From an uncultured Prevotellaceae bacterium (lineage in GTDB: Bacteria; Bacteroidota; Bacteroidia; Bacteroidales; Bacteroidaceae), in NCBI GenBank assembly GCA_900321425.1, contig ONWA01000001.1:62001-126000 (forward strand): a stretch of 64,000 bases of DNA. The letters run 5' to 3'. The stretch's first letter is position 1. Each line of letters starts with the position of its first letter. Both the position numbers and the translations under genes were made by a program. Under the pieces are notes generated by a model. The model was not told where the DNA came from. It did no database searches and worked only from the letters and a program-made list of their open reading frames with translations. Shown in pieces: positions 18,063 to 26,825 of the stretch.

Positions 18063-19250
18063 TTAGTATGATTCATGGACAACTGCGTCTATCACTCGAT
18101 TCATTTGTAATTGCCATGAAAGATGATCTACTGTATGGCGGATATTCTCAGGTTTCATGGTAAAATGAACCATGAACTCAATGATTTGCTCAATATCAAT
18201 AGGTGACTCATCAGCAGGAGCCTTTAACACGTATGGCTGATGGTCAAAATCGCTGTCTTGTTCACTATATATAAAAGGTATACCACGGGTGGCATATTCT
18301 CGGTTCTTCAGCGTTTTGATAACGGTGATACCACTGCGATGACGACCTAAAGAACCAATAGCGAACTGACATTGGTTAAATACCTTAGTCAGTCCATCGC
18401 CAAACAACTGACCATGAAATATCACTCTATCTTGTAAATGATACTTTTCTATTATGGGTTGAAAGCAGTTCGTCATTTGACACGGATGGACGCCTCCGAC
18501 AACATGGAAGAATACATCTGGCTGATGGCTAATCTCGCGGAGAGAGTATGGCGTTGCGAGAGCCGTTTGATTTTGGCGATAGTACTCACCTATTCCAGTC
18601 ATCACACGATCAAAGCCATGCCAGTCGTGAACTTCGGCAACGCCAATCAAGTGGAGAGCCTCTCTCCCCGCCCTCCCCAAATAGAGAGGGGGCTGATGCA
18701 ATGGGATGCTATCGAAGTCAACACCATTGCTGATGCGAATGGTGCGTTGCCCAAAGATACGTTCAGCATCGCTGAAGGTAACCAAAGCATCCATCTGCTG
18801 ATAGAGCCTGTGACGGAACAGCTGGTCAATCTTCAACCCCCAACGTGCTTTCCAATCAAAGTTCTTAAACTCTTCGTCATACGGATAGGTAGGAATCTCT
18901 GTTACGGAATGGATTCCGGCTTTTTTCAGTTTCTTAAAAAAACTAATGAGCCATGGATTAGCATTTTGGAAACAACGGGCATAAATGAACTCGATTCTCT
19001 CACGAACACAGTAATCATAAATGCAGTTGTAACTGATACGTTGGCGCAGACCTGCTAAAGTACCTTTACCATAGTCTTGAATCACATTATCATCAACAAA
19101 GCGACACCAATGACCATTAGGTAATTGAGCATAGTAACACAGGCGTACATCGTGACCATTCTCTCGCAGTCCCTTTACCTGATAGTGGATCTTCTTGGAA
19201 ATTCCGCTATGTTCTGAGAAGCCATGATAGACAAGGAATAATATTTTCAT
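18063..19250 (-). CDS. GT4-like glycosyltransferase with a small in-frame insertion (paralogue of 14619)
   Basis: This 395-residue protein parallels the one at 14619-15770 along its whole length. Both have IRISNGVDFDSIPLHQ, HLIGVAEVH and HRSGITVIKTLKNREYATRG in place of the usual E-x7-E motif. Between the first two blocks this copy carries PLYLGRAGREAL, where the other copy has a short unrelated stretch. Those codons come from a near-palindromic, pyrimidine-rich DNA segment at about 18652-18692. Its start overlaps the end of the upstream GT4 gene by four bases (19247-19250). Confidence 0.83.
   Translation of the reverse strand: MKILFLVYHGFSEHSGISKKIHYQVKGLRENGHDVRLCYYAQLPNGHWCRFVDDNVIQDYGKGTLAGLRQRISYNCIYDYCVRERIEFIYARCFQNANPWLISFFKKLKKAGIHSVTEIPTYPYDEEFKNFDWKARWGLKIDQLFRHRLYQQMDALVTFSDAERIFGQRTIRISNGVDFDSIPLHQPPLYLGRAGREALHLIGVAEVHDWHGFDRVMTGIGEYYRQNQTALATPYSLREISHQPDVFFHVVGGVHPCQMTNCFQPIIEKYHLQDRVIFHGQLFGDGLTKVFNQCQFAIGSLGRHRSGITVIKTLKNREYATRGIPFIYSEQDSDFDHQPYVLKAPADESPIDIEQIIEFMVHFTMKPENIRHTVDHLSWQLQMNRVIDAVVHESY
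18652..18692. repeat. Near-palindromic GC-rich insertion inside a glycosyltransferase gene
   Basis: The plus strand reads GCCTCTCT, then a CCCCGCCCTCCCC-type core, then AGAGAGGGGGC, so the ends are close to inverted repeats. It is much richer in C on one strand than the surrounding gene. It occurs exactly where the paralogue at 14619 has different residues. It looks like a small palindromic element that kept the frame open. Confidence 0.55.
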
Positions 19251-20407
19251 TGCGCTGAACCTTCAAATAACTCTTTCCAACACTCCGCAATATAATCTAC
19301 CCTGAATCGCTGTACGTTTTTAACACCACGGGCAGCCACTCTTTGACGAAGATCAGCATCATCTATCAATCGAGTCAAACTGTCTGCCAATGCTTCCACA
19401 TTGCCATTTTCAACCAACAGTCCGTCATCGCCATTGGCAATGATAGAACGAGGTCCCCATGGACAATCAAAGGACACAACAGGCAATCCGCATGCCATTG
19501 CCTCGGTAAGAACCATACCAAAGCCTTCAAAGCGTGAGCTAAGCACAAAGATGCTGCTATTCACATACTCGGCCTCTACATTATCTGTACGCCCATGCAA
19601 CACGCAACGAGAATTGTCAATGCGCAATTCCTCAATCAGTTGATTGTAAGGTGTACGATTACCATCACCATAGACATCAAGGCGCCAATCACTAACACGC
19701 TTCTCAACAATGGACCACGCCTTTAAAAGCAAATCAATACCCTTTTCATGAGAATAGCGAGCTACTGCTACTACACGTTTTTCTGTAAGAGGGCTTATCC
19801 CTATAGGATATAACGACAACGGATCAGGAATAGCTACGACATTATTGAGTTCAACCCAAGCCTCTCGGTCTTTCTCCGTCAAGACCACCAATTTGTCCAA
19901 ACAGCGTAAATGTGCCACTAAATTATGCGACCAGAACTTGGCAAAAAGGCGTTTGACAACACCAACATTCTGAGTATTGAAATTGCGGTAATTTGCACGA
20001 TTGACGTGCAACTCTCCTATCTTTCTACTACCATCTTTGATATCATTGATAAAATTGATCTCACGACGCAGCAGACTAACCGTAATGTCTGGGCGGATGC
20101 GCATCAACTCAGCGGTTAATGCTTTTTTAAATAATCGCTGTTTTTTCAGGTACACCCATATCTTCTTTAAGAAAGAACACGTCCATAGCTCCTCGAAATG
20201 AATATCCAGATTGATGACGTTTATCTTGGGTGAAAGGGGATAGAAAAAAGGCTTTCCCTTGCCTTCTGTCAGAATAATCGTTATATCATAACCGAAGTGT
20301 TCGGCAAAATAATTAGCCTTCAAGGTCAACACACGTTCTACGCCCCCTGCCATATACAAAGCAGGTGTGACGTACACGATCTTGAGTTTTTGAGTTGTTT
20401 CGGGCAT
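19247..20407 (-). CDS. GT4 family glycosyltransferase
   Basis: I place the start at the ATG at 20407 (386 residues), because the longer open frame runs into the promoter at 20428-20458. The GT-B protein begins KIVYVTPALYMAGGVERVL and has VAVARYSHEKGIDLLLKAW near residue 200. It has the donor motif FEGFGMVLTEAMACG near residue 290, then FDCPWGPRSIIANGDDG. It is paralogous to the proteins at 16905 and 9794. It is the first gene of a minus-strand operon of three GT4 genes (20407 to 16905). Confidence 0.9.
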   Translation of the reverse strand: MPETTQKLKIVYVTPALYMAGGVERVLTLKANYFAEHFGYDITIILTEGKGKPFFYPLSPKINVINLDIHFEELWTCSFLKKIWVYLKKQRLFKKALTAELMRIRPDITVSLLRREINFINDIKDGSRKIGELHVNRANYRNFNTQNVGVVKRLFAKFWSHNLVAHLRCLDKLVVLTEKDREAWVELNNVVAIPDPLSLYPIGISPLTEKRVVAVARYSHEKGIDLLLKAWSIVEKRVSDWRLDVYGDGNRTPYNQLIEELRIDNSRCVLHGRTDNVEAEYVNSSIFVLSSRFEGFGMVLTEAMACGLPVVSFDCPWGPRSIIANGDDGLLVENGNVEALADSLTRLIDDADLRQRVAARGVKNVQRFRVDYIAECWKELFEGSAQ

Positions 20408-20427
20408 TATAACATCGTTTGATGTCA

Positions 20428-20458
20428 CAAAATTACATAAATATTTTGGAATCACAAA
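20428..20458 (-). promoter_or_regulatory. Canonical promoter of the minus-strand GT4 operon
   Basis: Minus-strand TTTG at 20455-20458, spacer 19, and TAATTTTG at 20428-20435. It is interleaved with the opposing promoter at 20445-20475. Confidence 0.78.
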
Positions 20459-20475
20459 CATTTTGCGTATTTTTG
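20445..20475 (+). promoter_or_regulatory. Canonical promoter of the acyltransferase-GT4 operon
   Basis: TTTG at 20445-20448, spacer 19, TATTTTTG at 20468-20475. It shares 14 bases with the minus-strand promoter, so two RNA polymerases could not bind both at once. Confidence 0.78.
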
Positions 20476-20514
20476 CATCAGTATAGAGGTAAAACGCCTC
20501 TACCCGACAAACCT

Positions 20515-21120
20515 ATGAGCCATCAAGAAACCATTAGACAGGGATTGAAGGACAGTCCTCGACTCAAACAACTTCTGGACTACCTCATCATGAACCAGCG
20601 GGACGCAAGGCCACGATGGTACGTGCGTCTTTTAGCTCCCTTGTACCAACATCGAGGTAGAGGGTCGAAGATCTATTGGAGCGCACGTATGGACACCCCC
20701 CCCTATCGACGGTTCTCTTTGGGCAACCATAGTGTGGTGGAGTCGTTCGCCTGTATCAATAATGCTGTAGGCGATGTCATCATTGGAGATTATACAAGAG
20801 TGGGACTTCATAATACCATAATTGGTCCTGTTTCTATTGGTAATCACGTAAATCTGGCACAAGGCATTACAGTGACAGCCCTGAACCACAACTTCAGTGA
20901 TGCAAATAAACTCATCGACGAACAAGGGGTCAGTACCCAACCAGTTGTCATCAGTGACGATGTGTGGATAGGAGCCAATGCTGTCATCCTGCCCGGTGTT
21001 ACCATTGGGCGCCACTGTGTCATTGCAGCAGGTGCCGTAGTCACCAAAGATGTACCCGACAACACACTTGTGGGGGGCATTCCCGCCAAAGTAATCAAAC
21101 AGTTGACTGTAAACCGATAA
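20515..21120 (+). CDS. Hexapeptide-repeat (LbetaH) acyltransferase
   Basis: I place the start at the ATG at 20515 (201 residues), since the longer frame would begin inside the promoter. The C-terminal half has isoleucine-rich hexapeptide repeats ([40 protein letters not shown]). Together with TALNHNF, a likely active-site His near residue 125, these indicate a left-handed beta-helix O- or N-acetyltransferase using acetyl-CoA. It probably decorates a sugar of the surface polysaccharide. The next GT4 gene starts 12 bases downstream in the same operon. Confidence 0.88.
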   Translation: MSHQETIRQGLKDSPRLKQLLDYLIMNQRDARPRWYVRLLAPLYQHRGRGSKIYWSARMDTPPYRRFSLGNHSVVESFACINNAVGDVIIGDYTRVGLHNTIIGPVSIGNHVNLAQGITVTALNHNFSDANKLIDEQGVSTQPVVISDDVWIGANAVILPGVTIGRHCVIAAGAVVTKDVPDNTLVGGIPAKVIKQLTVNR

Positions 21121-21132
21121 ATAATCACAGTT

Positions 21133-22254
21133 ATGAGAATCGGAATAGAGGCACAACGCATCTTCCGCAAGGACAAGCACGGCATGGATTATGTGGTGCT
21201 GCAGGAAATCAAAGAAATACAGAAGATAGACACCGAGAACGAGTATTTCGTCTTCGTAGCGCCTGGCGACGACCCTTGTCTGACTGATACGGAGAACGTA
21301 CATATCATTGTCGTAGGCAATGGTTTCTATCCTGTATGGGAGCAAATCACACTACCCTATGCCATCAGTAAATATCAACTTGACTTCCTGCATTGCACCA
21401 GCAATACGGCTCCCCTATGGTGCCACATACCTCTGGTACTCACCCTCCACGACATCATCTTCCTTGAGAAACGCGATAAGGGCAACAAATCACTATATCA
21501 GAATATGGGATGGATGTACCGTCGACTCGTTGTTCCTCGTATCCTCAAAAAATGCAGCAGGATTATCACCGTATCGGATTTCGAGCGACAGAATATCCTC
21601 ACCCAACTGCAACTGCCCGAAGAGCAGATTGTCAGAATCTACAACGGTTACAATGACTGGTTTCATCCGCAAGAAGAGAAACTGTCAACATCCCATGCAC
21701 AACAGGTTTCCCCTTTCTTCTTCCTCGGTAATACAGACCCCAAAAAGAATACCGAACGTACATTAGTGGCCTACTCTAAATATCTGGAACAGTCAACCAT
21801 CAAACGTCGTTTGCTCATGGCTGACCTCGACAAAAACTATCTTAACGATATAGTTAATCGCAACCATATCGACAATATCTTGCCTATGCTTGATATGCCA
21901 GGCTATATCCCTAACAATGAATTGCCACGTATATACAATAGTGCCTTTGCCTTCCTCTACACCTCACTCAGAGAAAGTTTTGGCATCCCACTGCTGGAGG
22001 CGATGGCATGTGGCACTCCTGTTATCACGAGCAAGACATCATCAATGCCTGAGATAGCAGGTGAAAAGGCTATCTTTGTCAATCCAGAAAACGTTCAAGA
22101 AATGACGGAATGGATGCTACGCTTGGAAAATGACCAGACACTTTACCGACAACAAAAGGAATGGGGATTAGAACGAGTGAAAAAATTCTCCTGGCGACAA
22201 ACGGCTGAGCAACTCCTGAAACTATATCATGAGGTGTACCAGGAAATTAGTTGA
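21133..22254 (+). CDS. GT4 family glycosyltransferase (mannosyltransferase-like)
   Basis: This 373-residue GT-B protein starts RIGIEAQRIFRKDKHGMDYV. It has LVLTLHDIIF near residue 99, IITVSDFERQNIL near residue 143, FFFLGNTDPKKNTERTL near residue 194, and the donor motif RESFGIPLLEAMACGTPVIT near residue 277. The overall pattern is that of the WbaZ/mannosyltransferase group within GT4, though the sugar cannot be fixed. It is the second gene of the operon from the promoter at 20445. It ends directly against the convergent gene at 22255, with no gap. Confidence 0.9.
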   Translation: MRIGIEAQRIFRKDKHGMDYVVLQEIKEIQKIDTENEYFVFVAPGDDPCLTDTENVHIIVVGNGFYPVWEQITLPYAISKYQLDFLHCTSNTAPLWCHIPLVLTLHDIIFLEKRDKGNKSLYQNMGWMYRRLVVPRILKKCSRIITVSDFERQNILTQLQLPEEQIVRIYNGYNDWFHPQEEKLSTSHAQQVSPFFFLGNTDPKKNTERTLVAYSKYLEQSTIKRRLLMADLDKNYLNDIVNRNHIDNILPMLDMPGYIPNNELPRIYNSAFAFLYTSLRESFGIPLLEAMACGTPVITSKTSSMPEIAGEKAIFVNPENVQEMTEWMLRLENDQTLYRQQKEWGLERVKKFSWRQTAEQLLKLYHEVYQEIS

Positions 22255-22653
22255 TTATAACAAATCACTAAAAAGATCCAAAGAATAGTCGTGTTCAACA
22301 GACTCTTCCTTTACATCTTCATTCTTCTCTTCACGAAATTGTAAGACCAGCTGACGGGCGTCAGCAGAATGAGCGGTGTTCAAGCGATAATAACCTCGCT
22401 TACCTGTGCTCTCGATAAGCGACTGCGGAGACTTGGAATTTCTTAACAAATACTGTTGAACATACTCATGGATCTCATGAAGATCAGGAATAAAAAAAAG
22501 AGAACTGTTCATGTTGTAGACATGCTTGGACAGCACCTGCACATGAACACCTCTATCACCTACTGCTGTGAGAATCCTCAGTATCTGTTGATCGTAGATC
22601 AAAGGATTGAAGAGTTGAAAGGTTGAAAAATTGAAAAAAGGCTGGTATGCCAT
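22255..22653 (-). CDS. Conserved-looking hypothetical protein, start uncertain
   Basis: The frame could encode up to 132 residues, but I do not recognise the family. The first ATG lies inside the terminator hairpin of the upstream gene. The first 17 codons come from a run of TTGAAA-like repeats, so the true start is probably later, such as the TTG at 22602 or the ATG at 22515. What follows (DQQILRILTAVGDRGVHVQVLSKHVY) has the rhythm of a small helical, possibly winged-helix, domain. The C-terminus is acidic. No membrane segment is seen. It abuts the convergent GT4 gene at 22254. Confidence 0.5.
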   Translation of the reverse strand: MAYQPFFNFSTFQLFNPLIYDQQILRILTAVGDRGVHVQVLSKHVYNMNSSLFFIPDLHEIHEYVQQYLLRNSKSPQSLIESTGKRGYYRLNTAHSADARQLVLQFREEKNEDVKEESVEHDYSLDLFSDLL

Positions 22654-22668
22654 TAAAGCTTACCAGCC
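22632..22668 (-). terminator. Rho-independent terminator of the winged-helix gene
   Basis: On the minus strand an 8-base stem GGCTGGTA/TACCAGCC (22661-22668 with 22640-22647) is followed by six T residues. It lies 25 bases after the stop of the gene at 22693. Confidence 0.75.
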
Positions 22669-22692
22669 CTCTTATGCTTCTTTTTGAATTGA

Positions 22693-22983
22693 TTAAGCAA
22701 GTGTAATCTTCTCTTCAGCGTTAGCGAGCTTACCCTCCTTAAAGAGCCAACCCAGACCGAGAAGAGTCTCCTCCTCAGAGATCTTAGCAGCCTTAGCAAT
22801 TTCCTTAATAGTCATTGCCTTACCTGCTGCTGCAAGAGCCTGATATACATCACCAGCCTTGAAACCAACGTTCTCAGCGTTAATAGCTACAACTTTCTTA
22901 GCAGCTGCCTTTGGAGCTGCCTTCTTTGCTACAGGAGCCTTAGCCTCTGTTGCTTTCTTAGCGGTTGCTTTCTTTTCTGCCAT
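22693..22983 (-). CDS. Small winged-helix protein with histone-like Lys/Ala-rich N-terminus
   Basis: This 96-residue protein has two parts. Residues 1-30 are almost wholly Lys and Ala (repeats of AKKA, AAPKAAAKK), like the tail of histone H1. Residues 36-96 (FKAGDVYQALAAAGKAMTIKEIAK and LGLGWLFKEGKLA) match the winged-helix DUF2582-type domain common in Bacteroidales. The combination suggests a DNA-binding, nucleoid-associated role, which is inference. It has its own TACTTTTG promoter at 23042-23049 with a leader of about 58 bases, and a strong terminator downstream, so it is a single-gene unit. Confidence 0.8.
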   Translation of the reverse strand: MAEKKATAKKATEAKAPVAKKAAPKAAAKKVVAINAENVGFKAGDVYQALAAAGKAMTIKEIAKAAKISEEETLLGLGWLFKEGKLANAEEKITLA

Positions 22984-23041
22984 AATACCTAAAATTAAAA
23001 ATCGTATAAAGTTTAATTTCCTGAAATTTTCTTTTCGAGTG

Positions 23042-23049
23042 CAAAAGTA
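23042..23049 (-). promoter_or_regulatory. TAnnTTTG promoter of the winged-helix gene
   Basis: Minus-strand TACTTTTG, 58 bases before the start at 22983. The -33 region shows no clear TTTG. Confidence 0.55.
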
Positions 23050-23104
23050 ATACCTTTTTATTGTCCGAGATATTTACATTTAAGTTTTTTTTGCAGAACA
23101 ATCA

Positions 23105-24883
23105 TTATTCTTGATGTATGTCAACCGGCGACTGCAAATCGAGTTTCAGTTGCAACTCTTCCAGCTGTTTGGGATCCAACTCACCTGGTGCGTCGAGCAT
23201 CACGTCACGACCACTATTATTCTTAGGAAAAGCGATACAATCGCGGATGCTGTCAAGACCAGCCATCAGTGATACGAAGCGGTCGAGTCCGAAAGCCAAA
23301 CCGGCATGAGGAGGAGCTCCATATTTGAAGGCATTGATAAGGAAACCAAACTGTGCCATCGCACGCTCGGGGGTGAAGCCCAGAATCTGGAACATCTTCT
23401 CCTGCAACTTACCGTCATGGATACGCAATGAGCCACCACCCACTTCAACACCATTGCAAACAAAATCGTAAGCAACGGCCCGTACTTTCTCTGGAGCACT
23501 ATCCAAAAGAGGAATATCATCGGGATTAGGCATCGTGAAGGGATGGTGAGTAGCCATCAAGCGCTGCTCTTCGTCACTCCACTCAAAAAGTGGGAAGTCA
23601 ATAATCCAGAGGCATACGAAGTTGTCCTTGTCACGCAGTCCCAGACGATCACCCATCTCCAAACGGAGGGTACAGAGTTGTATACGTGTTTTGTTGGCAT
23701 TGTCGCCACTGAGAATCAGCACGAGATCGCCATCATTGGCACCCATCGCCTCCTTCACCTGTGCCCACACCTCAGGAGCATAGAACTTATCGATAGAGCT
23801 CTTCACCGTTCCGTCAGTATTGAACTTAACATAGACCAAGCCCTTTGCTCCTACTTGAGGACGCTTGACAAACTCGGTGAGCTGATCCAACTGTTTACGA
23901 GTATAATCGGCACAACCAGGGACACAGATACCACCGATATAATTAGCTTCATTGAACACAGGGAATGTACCTGTTCCTTTCAGTACATCCATCAGTTCTA
24001 CAAACTCCATACCAAAGCGGAGATCAGGTTTATCGGAACCAAAACGACGCATCGCCTCATGCCAAGTCATACGCTGTAGAGGAGGAAGTTCTATGCCACG
24101 AATCTCCTTAAAGAGATGACGGGCCAAATCTTCAAAAATCTGGAGCACATCTTCTTGTTCTACGAACGACATCTCACAGTCGATCTGTGTAAACTCCGGC
24201 TGACGGTCAGCACGAAGATCCTCATCGCGGAAACACTTCGCAATCTGGAAATAGCGGTCGAAACCGGAAACCATCAGCAACTGCTTCAGCGTCTGCGGAC
24301 TCTGGGGCAAGGCATAGAACTGACCGGGATTCATACGACTGGGGACTACGAAATCACGGGCTCCCTCAGGAGTAGAACCAATCAGTATAGGTGTCTCTAC
24401 CTCGATAAACTGCTGCCCATCGAGGAAATTACGAATAAGGATGGTCATCTTATGTCGCAACTCAAGATTCTTGCGTACAGCGGAACGGCGCAAATCCAAG
24501 TAACGATATTTCATACGGATATCATCTCCACCATCGGTATTGTCCTCAATAGTAAAGGGAGGCGTGAGACTTTCACTGAGAATCGTCAAAGCATTCGCCA
24601 TAATTTCAATATCCCCCGTAGGCATCTTAGGATTTTTACTTTGGCGCTCACTCACCACACCTTTTACCTGAATACAAAACTCGCGACCCAATTTATTGGC
24701 CTGTTCACAGAGAGAGGCATCCTTTGACTCGTCGAACACCAACTGCGTGATACCATATCGGTCACGTAGGTCAACAAAAGTCATACCTCCCATTTTTCTT
24801 GTTCGCTGCACCCAACCAGCGAGCGTCACCTCGCTGCCGGCATTCGTGAGACGAAGCTCACCACATGTTTTTGTTCTATACAT
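23105..24883 (-). CDS. aspS: Aspartyl-tRNA synthetase (class II)
   Basis: The 592-residue protein is full length for bacterial AspRS, which charges tRNA-Asp with aspartate using ATP. It shows the N-terminal OB-fold anticodon-binding domain ([23 protein letters not shown] split over residues 19-42). Class II motif 2 is [18 protein letters not shown] near residue 219, the bacterial GAD insertion lies around residues 290-420, and motif 3 is [10 protein letters not shown] near residue 540. Length and order of domains are normal. The promoter TACCTTTG is at 24912-24919. Confidence 0.97.
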   Translation of the reverse strand: MYRTKTCGELRLTNAGSEVTLAGWVQRTRKMGGMTFVDLRDRYGITQLVFDESKDASLCEQANKLGREFCIQVKGVVSERQSKNPKMPTGDIEIMANALTILSESLTPPFTIEDNTDGGDDIRMKYRYLDLRRSAVRKNLELRHKMTILIRNFLDGQQFIEVETPILIGSTPEGARDFVVPSRMNPGQFYALPQSPQTLKQLLMVSGFDRYFQIAKCFRDEDLRADRQPEFTQIDCEMSFVEQEDVLQIFEDLARHLFKEIRGIELPPLQRMTWHEAMRRFGSDKPDLRFGMEFVELMDVLKGTGTFPVFNEANYIGGICVPGCADYTRKQLDQLTEFVKRPQVGAKGLVYVKFNTDGTVKSSIDKFYAPEVWAQVKEAMGANDGDLVLILSGDNANKTRIQLCTLRLEMGDRLGLRDKDNFVCLWIIDFPLFEWSDEEQRLMATHHPFTMPNPDDIPLLDSAPEKVRAVAYDFVCNGVEVGGGSLRIHDGKLQEKMFQILGFTPERAMAQFGFLINAFKYGAPPHAGLAFGLDRFVSLMAGLDSIRDCIAFPKNNSGRDVMLDAPGELDPKQLEELQLKLDLQSPVDIHQE

Positions 24884-24911
24884 TTTTTTAAATATTTATC
24901 CTTTTGAGGTG

Positions 24912-24919
24912 CAAAGGTA
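24912..24919 (-). promoter_or_regulatory. TAnnTTTG promoter of aspS
   Basis: Minus-strand TACCTTTG, 28 bases before the aspS start. Confidence 0.6.
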
Positions 24920-25004
24920 GTAAAAGTAGCTTGAAATGAGCGCTTTTTTACCGTTTTTTATCATTAATCTGTGTTAATCTGTTTTCTCTATGGTCGAAAT
25001 TTCG

Positions 25005-25012
25005 TATCTTTG
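25005..25012 (+). promoter_or_regulatory. TAnnTTTG promoter of the DUF1573 gene
   Basis: TATCTTTG, with TTTT (one change from TTTG) 19 bases upstream at 24982. The start codon follows at 25040. Confidence 0.6.
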
Positions 25013-25039
25013 CCACCGATTTTCAAAAAATAGACGCAT

Positions 25040-25423
25040 ATGAAGAAGCTTTTATTGATATCTCTGTTGCTCATTGGCGGTATGACATTCGCCACAGCAC
25101 AAAAAAATGCTGAGATTAAGTTTGACAAGACTGTACACAACTTTGGCAAATTCTCAGATAAAACGCCTGTGCAGACTTGTGTTTTCACTTATACTAACAT
25201 CGGAGAGAAGCCACTGGTAGTGAACCGTGCAGTAGCTTCCTGTGGATGTACAGTTCCTGAATATACCAAGACACCCATACAACCAGGTGAGAAAGGCGAG
25301 ATCAAAGTGACCTACACAGCTAAGTTCCCCGGTCATTTCAAGAAGTCGATCACTGTCAGCACCAATGGTGTGGTAGAGATGACTCGCCTCTATGTAGAGG
25401 GTGACATGGAGAAATCAGAATGA
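25040..25423 (+). CDS. DUF1573 domain exported protein
   Basis: This 127-residue protein has a clear signal peptide (KKLLLISLLLIGGMTFATAQ, residues 2-21). One DUF1573 immunoglobulin-like domain follows, with the diagnostic ASCGCTVPEYTKTPI near residue 68 and KKSITVSTNG near residue 102. DUF1573 proteins are periplasmic or surface proteins of unknown function in Bacteroidota, often in single-domain form like this. It has its own promoter. The end of the gene overlaps the end of the convergent DUF3078 gene by nine bases. Confidence 0.92.
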   Translation: MKKLLLISLLLIGGMTFATAQKNAEIKFDKTVHNFGKFSDKTPVQTCVFTYTNIGEKPLVVNRAVASCGCTVPEYTKTPIQPGEKGEIKVTYTAKFPGHFKKSITVSTNGVVEMTRLYVEGDMEKSE

Positions 25424-26719
25424 GTAACTGAATCCCAATGAGGAATACTGTTTGAACTGGAAGAAACCAATGTCTTCGTCGCGCGTGCCACTATCATCAA
25501 ATCGCGGATAGACGAAGACATTGGCAGATATGAATCGGCTTACCTGCAAGGTGAAGGAATTCTCCCACTCCACCAAGAAACGCTTATAGGAGGTGAATCC
25601 AAACAGACGACTCTTCCACTTGAACATATCGGAGAATTTCCACTCCAGCTCTGCCATCATCTGAGAACCTAGTTCCACCTTTGAATGACGTCCCTCTTTC
25701 AAACCAAATCGGGTCGAGAGGTCCAGACGACCAACGTAACGATAGCTCATGGCCAAAGGCGATAGGCTGATGCTTCCGGTCAGTTTTTTGTCCTTCGACG
25801 CAAACTTATAATTCATACCCAATGCCACATTCACATCCAAAGGTGAGGCAAAATCAGAATATACCTTCCTATCGTTGCTCTTCAAGCCCTTGGTAAACTG
25901 CGTATTGGCAATCACTTGCAAGTTATAATACCAGTTTTTAGCTGCACGCAACTGCAACTGACTAGTGAGACGAATCAGGTCTTCAGAAGACTTGAACTTA
26001 TGTACCGTATCACTCTTGGAAGTTTGGAAGCCCAATTTCATCTCCAACTTATTTTCCCACTTCCAGATGTTCTTATTGTCATAGTTGGCCTCCAGTGTCA
26101 CACTACCCACTGCAGAGTAGTTGCTCTCACCACCCTTGTACCAGTTGTTAGAAATAAAATTCTGCATGAATTGCAGATAGCCATCGCCCTTGAATTTCCA
26201 GAAGTTTGGCTTTTGTATCACCACTCCTACTGGCACTGCTTCATGATGGTGCATCACTGGCGTGTCCTTCACCTTTTCTACCATCTTCACGTTCTGTGCC
26301 ATCTTGACGTCGACATCATTGCGGAGCGTACCACTTCTCTCCAAGCTGGATTCCGTGTTCTTCACCAAGTCAGGACGATGCATATAAACATCCAACAACG
26401 CCATGTCGATGGCATCGGCGATGGTATCACGTCCCAACTGTTGCGAATGAAGCAACAACGACTTTTCTGCGGGAGAATGATAGAAAGTTAAAGGAACAAA
26501 GAGACGGAAATACTGACCATCGTATATGCCCAAATGACGATCGCTACGATTCCGAATCAGTGAATCCAAATGACGTTCGCTGACAGACAAAGAGTCCATA
26601 TACTGACGAATCATTTTTACAGAGTCGATCTTCAAGGCTCTATAAGGTCTGCGGGCAGCCTCAGCAGAGGCTATCACAAGGGCCAGAAGAAACGCGATAA
26701 TCAAGTATCTATATCTCAT
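25415..26719 (-). CDS. DUF3078 family outer-envelope protein
   Basis: I place the start at the ATG at 26719 (434 residues), because the earlier in-frame TTG lies inside the TACCTTTG promoter. Residues 1-22 (RYRYLIIAFLLALVIASAEA) are a signal peptide. The C-terminal half from KPNFWKFKGDGYLQFMQNF onward consists of alternating hydrophobic/polar strands and ends in a terminal aromatic residue (GFSYSF). This is typical of DUF3078 outer-membrane beta-barrel proteins. The role is unknown. The ATG lies only about nine bases after the -7 box, so the transcript is nearly leaderless. Confidence 0.85.
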   Translation of the reverse strand: MRYRYLIIAFLLALVIASAEAARRPYRALKIDSVKMIRQYMDSLSVSERHLDSLIRNRSDRHLGIYDGQYFRLFVPLTFYHSPAEKSLLLHSQQLGRDTIADAIDMALLDVYMHRPDLVKNTESSLERSGTLRNDVDVKMAQNVKMVEKVKDTPVMHHHEAVPVGVVIQKPNFWKFKGDGYLQFMQNFISNNWYKGGESNYSAVGSVTLEANYDNKNIWKWENKLEMKLGFQTSKSDTVHKFKSSEDLIRLTSQLQLRAAKNWYYNLQVIANTQFTKGLKSNDRKVYSDFASPLDVNVALGMNYKFASKDKKLTGSISLSPLAMSYRYVGRLDLSTRFGLKEGRHSKVELGSQMMAELEWKFSDMFKWKSRLFGFTSYKRFLVEWENSFTLQVSRFISANVFVYPRFDDSGTRDEDIGFFQFKQYSSLGFSYSF

Positions 26720-26728
26720 AACTGGTTG

Positions 26729-26736
26729 CAAAGGTA
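26729..26736 (-). promoter_or_regulatory. TAnnTTTG promoter of the DUF3078 gene
   Basis: Minus-strand TACCTTTG. The ATG at 26719 is only nine bases beyond it, leaving almost no 5' leader. Confidence 0.6.
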
Positions 26737-26756
26737 CGAATAATTTCTTATATTAA

Positions 26757-26788
26757 TTTGTCTGTTCCCATTTTTTTGTGTAATTTTG
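26757..26788 (+). promoter_or_regulatory. Promoter of the yidC operon
   Basis: TTTG at 26757-26760 and TAATTTTG at 26781-26788 with a 20-base spacer. The leader to the start at 26826 is about 35 bases. Confidence 0.7.
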
Positions 26789-26825
26789 CGGCTTGTTAAT
26801 AATCAAAGACTGAAAGTAAGAAGAT

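Noticed and set aside
20408..20461. Upstream start for the GT4 gene at 19247 (frame beginning at 20461)
   Set aside because: These 18 codons cover the consensus promoter at 20428-20458, so they cannot be translated from its transcript. The ATG at 20407 was used.
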